This document shows positions 19,701 through 28,500 of a stretch of 64,000 bases of DNA, one piece after another. The notes beneath the pieces are model-generated. The model was not told the DNA's origin. It saw only the letters and a program-made list of their open reading frames with translations, and did no database searches. Positions within the stretch are counted from its first letter, which is position 1, and each line of letters starts with the position of its first letter. The translations under genes and the position numbers were made by a program. The DNA comes from DASQZK01 sp963764345 (lineage in GTDB: Bacteria; Bacteroidota; Bacteroidia; Bacteroidales; GCA-2748055), in contig CAVXSF010000008.1 of the NCBI GenBank assembly GCA_963764345.1, positions 186,001 through 250,000 on the forward strand. The letters are read 5' to 3'.

Positions 19701-20528
19701 GATAACATCGCACGGATAAGCCTGAATGAGAAGAATGAAAAGATTGCCTATGAAGGAAATGATGAGATCGGGAGTCTTGTTGAAGAGTACAATCACATGG
19801 TGGATGAATTGAAAAACAGTGCTGAACTGCTGGCCCGAAGTGAGCGGGAATCGGCCTGGCGTGAGATGGCCAAACAGATTGCCCATGAGATTAAAAATCC
19901 GCTGACACCAATGAAGCTGGGTATACAACATCTTCAAAGGATATGGAATGAAAGGGATGACCAGCGAGGTGACCAGGCGGATAAAATTACCCGTACCCTG
20001 ATCGAACAAATCGATAATCTCTCCTCAATAGCAACGGAGTTTTCCAACTTTGCCAAAATGCCATCTGCCACTAATGTTAAACTGGATCTTGTGGAACGCC
20101 TGAGAGATGCCATCAGGCTCTTTGCTGAATATGATAAATACACCATAAATCTGAACACTGGGGTATTTGAACATGTTTATATAAATGCCGACCGGGAACA
20201 GTTCAACCGGGTTCTGATAAACCTTATAAAAAATGCCATGCAGTCTTTTTCAGAAGGAAGGGAAGGGCAGATAGACATTAGTCTCGGGAAAACCGGCAGT
20301 CATGCCCTCATCAGTGTATCCGACAAAGGGAAGGGGATACCGGAAAATATTAGAGACCGGCTCTTTCAGCCAAACTTTACAACGAAGACCAGTGGTATGG
20401 GAATGGGATTGGCGATTGTCAAGAGCATCGTTGAGGCTGCAGGAGGGAAGATATGGTATGAGACTGAGATGAAAAAGGGCACAACGTTTTATGTTCAGTT
20501 GCCACTCGCAAATGATGAGCAGGGATGA
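16779..20528 (+). CDS. Large membrane-bound sensor histidine kinase (NtrY-like, orphan)
   Basis: This 1249-residue protein is far longer than a typical sensor kinase. The order is: one N-terminal membrane helix (about 12-28), a periplasmic segment, a block of six or more membrane helices (about 215-490), a second large extracytoplasmic domain, another helix near 730-755, a further sensor region, a membrane helix at about 950-970, a HAMP linker, and the kinase core. The HisKA site is HEIKNPLTPMKLGIQHL with phospho-acceptor His1036, followed by the HATPase N box (NLIKNAMQSF), DKGKGIPE and GMGMGLAIVKS. The HEIKNPLTP form resembles NtrY-type kinases. No response regulator lies nearby. Its stop overlaps the start of the AI-2E-family gene by 4 bp, so both are made together. 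The signal sensed is unknown. Confidence 0.9.
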   Translation: MILKRTIRSAFGTGRWLFLLMVILLMISMYFERRTAVSFYTKTDVEEFQKTLIRKENRLGDILDILGKEYRTPGEDELFTHVPEYIYNLYKAEGLAVFAYRKDSLSFWSDNSVPVPELADQIPENAVDQIGNSIFLKKERLLPGNDSLKLIGLVLIKTEYPYENRFLHNGYQSDFSFSPAVRIRNSAPRFKNPITGQGYPVYDASGNYIFSIDLDSANRSRETQMVICLVFYLLTFFVFLMFLRRFIRNAPHRLHNLLIVLMAPVLFLVYYLLSSSRLPATVFDLDLFSPDLFARSAILPSLGDLFFLTVIAFFIIYNFYTDFQFRLPAVKKLNPASVLLFAVAGILAMLLYLLNIFVFKSIIVDSTISFEAYKVMTLSVYTFIGLLILALQFTTFALVTDKVFSVLQLNRNRRAALVFMIGLILLIVLPLIVPLKLTVNPETTVFYAIMVFLLYYFRFSDRVHYRFSTFVVYVLLLSAFSVFEITRYSNLKSRDEMKMEAVSLSAEHDPVAELLFPELDKKIRGDEELKKMLFEQDFNIEEFYAYMQRKYFSGFWDKYDLQITPCGPQDSVYVSPPEGTYYHCYNFFYEYVLRDGIQVPNTDFFYLDNLNGRISYFGDITFEGPGKREITLFIELDSRLISEGLGYPELLLEDHFINTSYEYPWAKYNRGKLITSSGNFAYSMSSNIYTSGKEGFEMVRFDKYDNLVYNIDSTNTIIVSKPAVFWVDILISFSYVFSFFFILLIILLFMTNISPITLRIHWNFKNKIQAAMTSLLFFSLILIGAGTVYFSIRQYKSRQTELLEEKIQSVYVELIHKLEFETDLHHWSGDDYVSLNELLQNYSNVFYTDINLFDQDGQLLATSRPEIFKMGLTGNMMDAQAFKEMAVLKRSEYIHDEQIGGLKYLSAYVPFVNSENKVLAYLNLPYFTRQDELTREITNLVVAIINIVVLLSLLSFTIAVFMSNRITHPLRLLQDNIARISLNEKNEKIAYEGNDEIGSLVEEYNHMVDELKNSAELLARSERESAWREMAKQIAHEIKNPLTPMKLGIQHLQRIWNERDDQRGDQADKITRTLIEQIDNLSSIATEFSNFAKMPSATNVKLDLVERLRDAIRLFAEYDKYTINLNTGVFEHVYINADREQFNRVLINLIKNAMQSFSEGREGQIDISLGKTGSHALISVSDKGKGIPENIRDRLFQPNFTTKTSGMGMGLAIVKSIVEAAGGKIWYETEMKKGTTFYVQLPLANDEQG

Positions 20529-21643
20529 AACAGTATGTCAACAAGTACCCACTTACGATAAGGATCAGCTTCCTTCTTTTGGCACTGATTCTTTTCTTTT
20601 ATGCGGTTATTGCTGCGAAGGATTTTCTGTACCCGATCGTTCTGGGTGTTCTATTTGGTTATCTCCTTTACCCTGCGGCCCGTCTTTTTGAGAAAATCGG
20701 TATACCGCGTATCCTGTCTAACCTTCTGAGTATCCTCCTTTTTTTGCTCTTTGTGGGCGCCGGACTTTTTTTCATTTACAAACAGGTTGGTGGATTTATC
20801 GACGATTTTCCTGTCTATAAAATCAAAGCCCTCGCAAATATCGACCGGCTTGAAAGTACCATTGAGAAAAATTTCGGGGTAAAGAACCTTCGCCTGGTCG
20901 ATTTTATCCGGTTCAGGGTCAGGCATCTCTTCGATGTGGGTAATACGATGGTTAACAAGGCATTTACAAACACTGCAGGAACGGTGTTCAGACTGGCCAT
21001 CCTGCCTGTATTTATGTTTCTGTTCCTTTTTTACCGGACCAAGCTGGCCATTTTCATCCTTAAACTGGTTCCTCCTGAAAACAAAAGGAGCGCCATTTGG
21101 GTGCTTAAGGAATTTGCCAGCGTCGTCCCCAGCTATATGGGAGGTGTTTCTACTGTCGTACTTATCCTTGCAGTCATTAATTCAACCGGTCTCCTTATTG
21201 TTGGTGTCGATCATGCTATTGTTTTTGGGGTGATCTCTGCAATCTGTAATTTTATTCCCTATTTCGGCACCCTGATCGGAGGCTTCTTCCCTGTCATATT
21301 TACCCTGCTTACCGGTGATTCATTCATGCTGCCGGCAAGAGTCATCGCCTTTTTCGCTATCGTGCAATTCATCGAAAATAATATCCTGACACCGAATATT
21401 GTTGGGAACAGCCTTCGGTTAAATCCGATGGTGATTATCCTCGGCATCATAGGTGGAGGAATGGTCTGGGGGATCCCGGGAATGTTTGTCATCGTTCCCC
21501 TCCTGGCCATGGTGAACATAATCGGTGAACATTTCACGAAACTTCAGCCTTTTTCCTATCTTCTCGGGATCAAGGGGGCCAGGAAACATTCAATTACCAT
21601 TGCCAATATCCGGCGCTTTTTCAACAGGATGAAACGGAGATAA
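20525..21643 (+). CDS. AI-2E/PerM family transporter
   Basis: This 372-residue membrane protein fits the AI-2E exporter/PerM family (old name UPF0118). It has about eight hydrophobic helices, a mid-protein GGVSTVVLILAVINSTGL region, the characteristic CNFIPYFGTLIGGFFPV segment and a late ENNILTPNIVGNSLRLNP motif. Members have been linked to export of autoinducer-2 or to ion/pH homeostasis; substrate here is unknown. Its ATG overlaps the histidine-kinase stop (ATGA), which suggests a functional pairing or at least coupled expression. Confidence 0.9.
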   Translation: MKQYVNKYPLTIRISFLLLALILFFYAVIAAKDFLYPIVLGVLFGYLLYPAARLFEKIGIPRILSNLLSILLFLLFVGAGLFFIYKQVGGFIDDFPVYKIKALANIDRLESTIEKNFGVKNLRLVDFIRFRVRHLFDVGNTMVNKAFTNTAGTVFRLAILPVFMFLFLFYRTKLAIFILKLVPPENKRSAIWVLKEFASVVPSYMGGVSTVVLILAVINSTGLLIVGVDHAIVFGVISAICNFIPYFGTLIGGFFPVIFTLLTGDSFMLPARVIAFFAIVQFIENNILTPNIVGNSLRLNPMVIILGIIGGGMVWGIPGMFVIVPLLAMVNIIGEHFTKLQPFSYLLGIKGARKHSITIANIRRFFNRMKRR

Positions 21644-21754
21644 ATACTTCTTTGGTAATTTTCATAATTTGTTAATGTTTTCTGAACTTTTGGAAACAAT
21701 CTTCGTATTTTATTAACTACTTTAGTTCGGTATTTATGTTAAATAGTTTCCGCA

Positions 21755-24700
21755 TTGAGTATAATTAGGCAATATACCCAGCTTGTAACCATTGTAACCC
21801 TGTTGATATTTCATTTCCCGGACCTGTTTTCACAACAGGTCGTAGATGGTTCACGTGCTGTATATACCCGTATTAACAGGGTCAGTTGTGATAATGCGAA
21901 CGACCCTGATACCATTTATGTGACCACCGCAGTTTCATTTGCCGTTCATGACACCGTCCTGGTATTCCAGACGATTGGTGCTTCCGCAAATCCTCCCAGC
22001 TGGCCTTCGGGAAAGGGAGAGGTGGAGAGTATGTTCAATACCGGTAAATATGCCATTTTCAAAATAGGGGAGATTATCGACGATACAACGATCGTACTGA
22101 ACACGACCCTGCCAAATATGAAAGCCTATATGCCCGGTGAAGCCGGACAGTTGATTAAAATTCCTACTTACGAACGCGCCACCGTTGAACCAGGCTTCGA
22201 TTTTCCTGCCTGGGACCCGGTGACAAAAACAGGGGGTATTTTTCCCCTGATTATCAGGAAAACACTTTATCTGAACGCAGAAATGAACGCAAGCGGCAAA
22301 GGTTTTAAGGGTGCTCAGCCTGCAGGTCAGTATACAAATGACTGTTCAGACGGTAATTTAGCGTACCTGAACGGGTATTATGCCGAGACGGCCCAGGATA
22401 CGGCGGGTGAAAAAGGAGGGAGCCTTGTACGGGCAAGCTATGGCTATACACGAGGCAAAGGTCATCTGGGATCAGGCGGTGGTGGTGGCAACGGGAAGTT
22501 CTCCGGTGGAGGCGGTGGTGGAAACAAAGGTCAGGGCGGAAACGGTGGCTCTGAAGCTTCTTCCTGTCCCGTTCCCGGGAAAATCGGTGGTGAATTTGGT
22601 CCGGGACTGGGAACATTTTACAGCAACAATACAGGTAATGTTTACTTCAACAGGATCTACCTGGGCGGAGGCGGAGGTACAGGCACCCAGGACCCAGCCT
22701 CTTCCAGATCAGCTACCAGAGGAGGAAACGGTGGGGGGATTATTATAGTTATCGCCGATACCCTGGTGGGTAATGGGAATGTTATTTCTGCCAATGGCGA
22801 AAGTGTGTCAGCTGTTGCATCGGCTGGCGCCGGTGGGGGAGGTGCAGGAGGTGTCGTTGTGCTGAATGTGGAAACTTATGTCGGGAATCTGAATGTGCAG
22901 GTCAGGGGCGGAAATGGGGGTAATACCATGGTATTACCCGACAGTACGGGACCTGGCGGCGGCGGCGGCGGCGGAATGATATGGTACAAGGGAGCAAATC
23001 TGCCGGCAACGGTTACCATCGACACCCTTCATGGTAATTCCGGTAAGATCGAGGGCACCGTGGATAAGTTCCGCGACGCCAGCAAAGGTTCTGACGGCAA
23101 TTCTCAGGCAAAGCTCATTGTTCCCATCCGCGGTTTTATCATCAATACTATGCCCGATGATCAGACGATTTGCCAAAATGAAAGCCCGAATATCCTTAAT
23201 GCTCTTGTTCCGATGGGAGGCAGCGGAGCATTCTTTTATAAATGGCAGGAAAGCTTGAATGCCGTCACCTGGAATAATGCCGCCGGTCCCAATCCCATAA
23301 ACCAGAGGACCTATCAGCCACCGGTACTCACCGATACTATGTACTACCGCAGGATCGTGACGGACCAGACTAACGCTGATCTGGCCGATACCAGCTTTTT
23401 TGTCACCATCTTAGTGGAGCCGGATCTGGTGAATAATATCATCGCAAGCGACGACACCGTTTGTTATAACCTTTCACCCGGCGTTTTGTCCGCCCCCACA
23501 GGAATGTCGGGCGGACTTGGGATCTACGATTATCACTGGATCCGGGGCGGAACCGATAACCTGTGGTCGGATGCAACGGGCACGGCCAACCAGACTTCCT
23601 ATTCGGTTCCCCTACTTACCGATACAACCTTGTATAAACGGATCGTAACATCGGGTGTTTGTGTCGATACCAGTAACAAGGTAACTATTACCGTGCTTTC
23701 TAACCTTACGGGAAATACCATTTCTGCCCCTCAGACTCTCTGCAACAACCAGTCTCCTGCAGCTCTCACCGGTCCGGTTCCTTCCGGTGGGGATCCGGCA
23801 GATAAACGCTATTTCTGGGAAGTCAACCAGTCGGGGACCTGGAACCCTGCCGGGAATACTTCCAGGAACTATTCCACTATCGGCCCGCTCAGTGAAGGAT
23901 TTTACAGCTACCGGAGAACTGTCTTTTCCGGATCAGACGATGCCTGTGTTAGCATAAGCAATGCTTTGCTGATCAGCGTTCTTCCGGATATTACGAATAA
24001 TGTTCTTCTGGACATCGATACCACTATCTGCGCAGGTCTCCCGAGTTTAAGCATTGCCGGGAATGTTCCTTCGGGCGGTAATTCCCCGGATTATAACTAC
24101 GTATGGCAGAGCAGACCGGATGGATCTACAGTGTGGACCTCGGCAGCCGGACAGGCATCCAACCAGGTGTTCGAACCCGGCTCCCTTGGCACTTCAACAT
24201 GGGTTCGCCGTACGGTTTATTCAGGTGCCGGAGATGTATGCATGAACGTCTCGGATTCCATAAAAATATCGACACTTCCGGCCATTAGCGGAAACACAAT
24301 CTCTGCTCCGCAATCCGTGTGTGAAGGCATACAACCCGCTGATCTTACCGGCAGCACGCCATCAGGCGGCGGAGAAGGCCCTGGTACTTATTCCTGGAAA
24401 TGGCAGAAAAAATCTTCAGGAGACAGCCAGTTTACAGATATTGCCACAGGCGGTGCTCAGAAAAATTATGCCTTCAGCCAGGCCCTGAACGATACCACCC
24501 TGTACCGCCGTATTGTGCTTTCCGGTCCCTCAACCTATTTTACATGTAAGGATACGAGTGCTACACTTAAGATATCAGTTCCCCCGGCCATAGGGAACAA
24601 CCTGATTTCCGGTCCTTCCGCCCGCGAAACCTGCGTCGGTACTCAGCCTCCAGTTTTGCAAGCCTCCGGCAATGTAAATGGCGGAAATGGTGCGTATTCA

Positions 24701-26035
24701 TATACCTGGGAAGAAAGCCCGGACGGCATATCCTGGGTTGATGCCCAGGGAGTGAACAGTGAGACTGATTATCAGCCCACCATTCTTAATAATCCGATGC
24801 AATACCGCCGTATCGTTCAATCGGCGACCGTATGCTCCGATACAGCACCTACCATTCGTATCGACACACTCGAAAGGCCGGGCCTGACTTTGCTGACAGC
24901 AAACAGGGATTCCATTTGTCACCTTGAGAAGAATTTCGCCCTCGCGATTGACATCCGGAACGGGGCGCCCGTATATACTGCCTGGTATTCAGACGGGACC
25001 GGAGGCGGGAGTACTGAAGTGAACAATCTCGGCCAGAACGGTCAGATCCCGATAAACAGTTTTCCGCAACAACGCATTTCCTATATTTTCAGAATAGATT
25101 CGCTTGCGGATTCAAAAGGCTGCTACACCAGAAGTGCAAACCTGTCACAGTTTACAGCTCAAAGTGAATTATTCCCCGATGCCGAACCAGTTATCCTGCT
25201 CGACGACAGTACGGCAGTTTGCGGCAATGAACTGCAAATCACCGGAAACCCGGATATCGGCATCAATTACTTCTGGACGGTTTCGAACCCTGACATAACC
25301 ATTGACAACAGCCATGCAGAACAAAGTCGGGCGACAGTGGCACCCAATTTTAACATGCAGCAGACTTATCTTAAATTCTACGCTTATTCTCCAGGCTGTC
25401 AGAATATATCGGGATATACACCCTCCTATGATTCGGTGAAGGTCGCCTTCTTTGAACAACCCGGACCCCTGCAGTTCACCGACAGTTCAGTGGTCGTATA
25501 TATTACCGATAAATATACAGTTCATTACAATGAACCAAACGCCGGGCAAATGTACTGGACCGTCCTGGACGGAGATGGTAAATTTACCGGTATTGCTTCC
25601 GATTCAACCCTTATTTACGATATTCCGGAAAATCAAAGCGTATTCCGGCTTACCATTTCCAATGGAAACTGCGTACCTGTATCTGATGATATTACCATTA
25701 ACCGCCGAAATGTGAATGTGTACGACGGGATCTCACCGAAGAATGCCGACGGGATCAATGATTTCCTGGTAGCCGAAGGACTGGATACCGAAGATGTGAA
25801 CTTTACCTTCCAGGTTTTCTCTACCAGCGGACTCCTGGTAAAAGAGATCACCGATAAAGATATTGACCGGCTGGGATTTAAGAGAGGACTTCCAAACAAT
25901 GGTCTTGAGCTCTGGGATGGGAAAGGGAAAATCGGGGACAATGTCGTTCCGGCCGGTGTGTATTACTATGTGCTGATGATCAAATATAAGGGTGTAACGT
26001 ATCCGCCGGCTAAAAACTATGTAGTTGTTAAATAA
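21755..26035 (+). CDS. Giant secreted surface protein with Gly-rich region, six Ig-like repeats and type B T9SS sorting domain
   Basis: 1426 residues. The start is TTG at 21755 because it gives a proper signal peptide (VTIVTLLIFHFPDLFSQ); no in-frame ATG precedes it. After an N-terminal domain comes a Gly-rich region (about 235-410) with runs of four or more Gly. From about 466 to 1040 there are six repeats of about 95 residues, each opening with a Thr/Val-x-Cys motif then P-x-x-L and GG (for example TICQNESPNIL, SVCEGIQPADL). The last roughly 90 residues (NVYDGISPKNADGINDF to NYVVVK) form a gliding-motility/CHU_C-type T9SS sorting domain. It should reach the cell surface as an adhesin or filament. 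The PorP/SprF-like gene follows directly, as with SprB-SprF. Confidence 0.85.
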   Translation: MSIIRQYTQLVTIVTLLIFHFPDLFSQQVVDGSRAVYTRINRVSCDNANDPDTIYVTTAVSFAVHDTVLVFQTIGASANPPSWPSGKGEVESMFNTGKYAIFKIGEIIDDTTIVLNTTLPNMKAYMPGEAGQLIKIPTYERATVEPGFDFPAWDPVTKTGGIFPLIIRKTLYLNAEMNASGKGFKGAQPAGQYTNDCSDGNLAYLNGYYAETAQDTAGEKGGSLVRASYGYTRGKGHLGSGGGGGNGKFSGGGGGGNKGQGGNGGSEASSCPVPGKIGGEFGPGLGTFYSNNTGNVYFNRIYLGGGGGTGTQDPASSRSATRGGNGGGIIIVIADTLVGNGNVISANGESVSAVASAGAGGGGAGGVVVLNVETYVGNLNVQVRGGNGGNTMVLPDSTGPGGGGGGGMIWYKGANLPATVTIDTLHGNSGKIEGTVDKFRDASKGSDGNSQAKLIVPIRGFIINTMPDDQTICQNESPNILNALVPMGGSGAFFYKWQESLNAVTWNNAAGPNPINQRTYQPPVLTDTMYYRRIVTDQTNADLADTSFFVTILVEPDLVNNIIASDDTVCYNLSPGVLSAPTGMSGGLGIYDYHWIRGGTDNLWSDATGTANQTSYSVPLLTDTTLYKRIVTSGVCVDTSNKVTITVLSNLTGNTISAPQTLCNNQSPAALTGPVPSGGDPADKRYFWEVNQSGTWNPAGNTSRNYSTIGPLSEGFYSYRRTVFSGSDDACVSISNALLISVLPDITNNVLLDIDTTICAGLPSLSIAGNVPSGGNSPDYNYVWQSRPDGSTVWTSAAGQASNQVFEPGSLGTSTWVRRTVYSGAGDVCMNVSDSIKISTLPAISGNTISAPQSVCEGIQPADLTGSTPSGGGEGPGTYSWKWQKKSSGDSQFTDIATGGAQKNYAFSQALNDTTLYRRIVLSGPSTYFTCKDTSATLKISVPPAIGNNLISGPSARETCVGTQPPVLQASGNVNGGNGAYSYTWEESPDGISWVDAQGVNSETDYQPTILNNPMQYRRIVQSATVCSDTAPTIRIDTLERPGLTLLTANRDSICHLEKNFALAIDIRNGAPVYTAWYSDGTGGGSTEVNNLGQNGQIPINSFPQQRISYIFRIDSLADSKGCYTRSANLSQFTAQSELFPDAEPVILLDDSTAVCGNELQITGNPDIGINYFWTVSNPDITIDNSHAEQSRATVAPNFNMQQTYLKFYAYSPGCQNISGYTPSYDSVKVAFFEQPGPLQFTDSSVVVYITDKYTVHYNEPNAGQMYWTVLDGDGKFTGIASDSTLIYDIPENQSVFRLTISNGNCVPVSDDITINRRNVNVYDGISPKNADGINDFLVAEGLDTEDVNFTFQVFSTSGLLVKEITDKDIDRLGFKRGLPNNGLELWDGKGKIGDNVVPAGVYYYVLMIKYKGVTYPPAKNYVVVK

Positions 26036-26036
26036 G

Positions 26037-26954
26037 ATGATGAAACGAACGCTCATATTGTTTTTTCTTGTCCTCGCTGCCCTGGATGCCGGCGCACAAT
26101 TTGATATCCCCAGGCTCAGCCAGTATCTGATAAATGGTATGGTGATTAATCCCGCCTATGCTGGTAGCCGAGAAGCCTTAAGTATTACGGCCGTTGATAA
26201 GGAATATCTTACAGGCTTTGCCGGCCACCCAAGGACAATGAAATTTGCATTCCATACACCACTGAAGAATGAACATGTAGCCCTGGGATTCAGCATGGAG
26301 AATAACTACAATCCATTAGTGAAGAATACCGGGATCTATGGCGACTATGCTTACCGGATATGGCTTGGCGGTGTGCGACTGTCTTTAGGACTAAAAGCCG
26401 GCATATATCATTACACTGAAGATTTCTCCGGAGATTTTAACCTGTATGATCAGGCGCAGAACGATCCTTCATTTATCAACAGCAGTGGCTACGCTCCAAA
26501 TTTCGGAGCCGGGGTTTACATCTACAACAATAAGTTTTTTACGGGATTTTCAGTTCCGTACTTCCTTGATTTTCCACGGGAAGGCAATAATTTTAATTTT
26601 AATACCGGAAGTTATCATTACATCCTGACCGGAGGTTACCTGTTTGACGTTTCCCCGGACTTCAAGGTGAAACCTTCCACGCTGATCGATTACAGCACTG
26701 CAAACCTGGATGTTCAGGCGGGACTCAATTTTATCCTGTTCCAGGATAAATTGTGGACGGGTGCCATGTACAGGCCAAGCGCCAGTGCATTTACCGGAAT
26801 CATTGAATTCCAGGTCACCAGCTGGCTTAGGTTAGGATATGCGTATGATTATTACTTTACCGATCTGAGCAGGGTCTCCAATGGTACGCATGAGATCATG
26901 CTCAGGTATGAACTTAATTTCAAGTCTAACGCTGACAGCCCTTTCTATTTCTGA
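26037..26954 (+). CDS. PorP/SprF family type IX secretion-associated outer-membrane protein
   Basis: The start is taken at ATG 26037 (MMKRTLILFFLVL), one base after the adhesin stop; an in-frame TTG 12 bp earlier is less likely. The 305-residue product has a signal peptide ending at GAQF, then the family's opening DIPRLSQYLINGMVINPAYAG, read in two parts as LSQYLINGM and NPAYAGSREAL, and a beta-barrel-like alternation to the end (YELNFKS). PorP/SprF proteins are needed to export or attach specific T9SS adhesins, notably SprF for SprB. Position directly after a type B T9SS adhesin supports a dedicated partner role. Confidence 0.92.
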   Translation: MMKRTLILFFLVLAALDAGAQFDIPRLSQYLINGMVINPAYAGSREALSITAVDKEYLTGFAGHPRTMKFAFHTPLKNEHVALGFSMENNYNPLVKNTGIYGDYAYRIWLGGVRLSLGLKAGIYHYTEDFSGDFNLYDQAQNDPSFINSSGYAPNFGAGVYIYNNKFFTGFSVPYFLDFPREGNNFNFNTGSYHYILTGGYLFDVSPDFKVKPSTLIDYSTANLDVQAGLNFILFQDKLWTGAMYRPSASAFTGIIEFQVTSWLRLGYAYDYYFTDLSRVSNGTHEIMLRYELNFKSNADSPFYF

Positions 26955-26955
26955 T

Positions 26956-28377
26956 ATGAGGAGATGTTATTATATATACGGATTCATTTTTTTTCTGACC
27001 GGCCTGTGCAATGCCTTGCAGGCTCAGTCTTACATTAAAACTTCCAAGTTCCAGGTTTCTACTAACAACTTTAATGAAGTAGCACCTGTGATGACCAGTG
27101 CCGGATTGGTATACTGTTCCGATAAAACATCAAGTTCTATGATGAATTACAAGGATAGAAATGACCTGCCAATGTATAACATCTTCATCTTGCCACGAAA
27201 AGGAAAGAATGAGTGGGGATCACCTCAACTTTTTTCGGCGACCCTGAAAACGAATCAGAATGATGGTCCCATATCTTTTAGCGGGAATGGTAAGCTTGCT
27301 GTCTTTACCCGGAATTATTCCATTAAATCCTACGGGAGTGATCTTAAGGGGAATCCTAATTTCGGCCTCTTCTTTGCCGATAGTACGGAAGCCGGCTGGA
27401 CGAATATCAGAGAATTTGAATACAATGATCATGATGCACACACAACCCATCCTTCACTGGATTCCAGCGGGACAACGCTTTACTTTGCTTCTGACCGGAA
27501 GGGTGGTATCGGTGGGTATGACCTGTATGTCTCATATTTCAAAAACGGCGAATGGACCATGCCGGTAAATTTGGGTCCCCCAATCAATAGCCCGGGAAAC
27601 GAGATTTACCCTTATATCCATCCTTCCGGTCGCCTGTATTTTTCCTCCGACAGCCACGATAACACTAAGGATTACGACCTGTTTTACAGTGAGATATACA
27701 ACAATCGATGGATACAGCCGGTGAAACTGCCTTCCCCCTACAACTCCAGACGGAATGATTTTACCTATTATGCCGACAGAGACTTTAATTCCGGATTTTA
27801 CACTTCCGACTTGAGAGGAAAAATGGATATCTACTCCTTTTCTTCAACAATACCTTCCTTCGACGTCTGCAAAAAACAGGTTGAGGATAATTTCTGTTAT
27901 GTTTTCTACGAAGAAAATACGGTTACCCTGGATACAACGCTCTACGTCTATGAATGGGACCTCGGTGATAACTCAAAAGAAAGGGCAAAGGAGGCCGAAC
28001 ATTGTTACAACGGTCCGGGGGATTACACGGTTAAACTTGACGTGATCGATAAATTGACCGGCATTGTGCAGTTTAACCAGGCCGAGTATAAAGTTGAAGT
28101 CAGAAAAACCGTTCAATCTTATATCACCTGTCCTGACACTATGAAGACGAATGCCGATGTCGCAATGAATGGTCTGGAATCTTATTTTGGAGATGCCACA
28201 CCGGGAGAATATTACTGGGATTTTGGCGACGGGTCCAGGGGCATGGGTGCTTCCGTTACACACAGTTATGCTATACCTGGGATCTACCAGGTTAAACTGG
28301 GGGTTATCGAGGAAAGCAATGACCCTGAAACCGCAAGGAGATTCTGTTCGTATAAGACCATTGTTGTCGGGGAATAA
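26956..28377 (+). CDS. Secreted protein with PD40 (WD40-like) repeats and two PKD domains
   Basis: The start is taken at ATG 26956, two bases after the previous stop, because it gives a signal peptide (MRRCYYIYGFIFFLTGLCN, cleavage near LQAQ). The 473-residue product has a PD40 beta-propeller region (THPSLDSSGTTLYFASDRKG, then IHPSGRLYFSSDSHD) over about 40-310, and two PKD domains (YEWDLGDNS near 330-378; YYWDFGDGS near 417-455). PD40 proteins fused to OmpA (PorE/SprE-like) often sit beside PorP; here the OmpA anchor is replaced by PKD domains, so this is a variant. It is probably part of the adhesin complex on the cell surface or in the periplasm. Confidence 0.85.
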   Translation: MRRCYYIYGFIFFLTGLCNALQAQSYIKTSKFQVSTNNFNEVAPVMTSAGLVYCSDKTSSSMMNYKDRNDLPMYNIFILPRKGKNEWGSPQLFSATLKTNQNDGPISFSGNGKLAVFTRNYSIKSYGSDLKGNPNFGLFFADSTEAGWTNIREFEYNDHDAHTTHPSLDSSGTTLYFASDRKGGIGGYDLYVSYFKNGEWTMPVNLGPPINSPGNEIYPYIHPSGRLYFSSDSHDNTKDYDLFYSEIYNNRWIQPVKLPSPYNSRRNDFTYYADRDFNSGFYTSDLRGKMDIYSFSSTIPSFDVCKKQVEDNFCYVFYEENTVTLDTTLYVYEWDLGDNSKERAKEAEHCYNGPGDYTVKLDVIDKLTGIVQFNQAEYKVEVRKTVQSYITCPDTMKTNADVAMNGLESYFGDATPGEYYWDFGDGSRGMGASVTHSYAIPGIYQVKLGVIEESNDPETARRFCSYKTIVVGE

Positions 28378-28500
28378 GTTAAATCCGTCCAAAATATAGT
28401 CCGGCAAGCTGGATAGCTCATCAAATTTTACTTATTTTAGAGGAATTTTTCAAAAAAGCACGAATTATTTGTTCTGAAATTTGTTAACGCAAATTTATAT

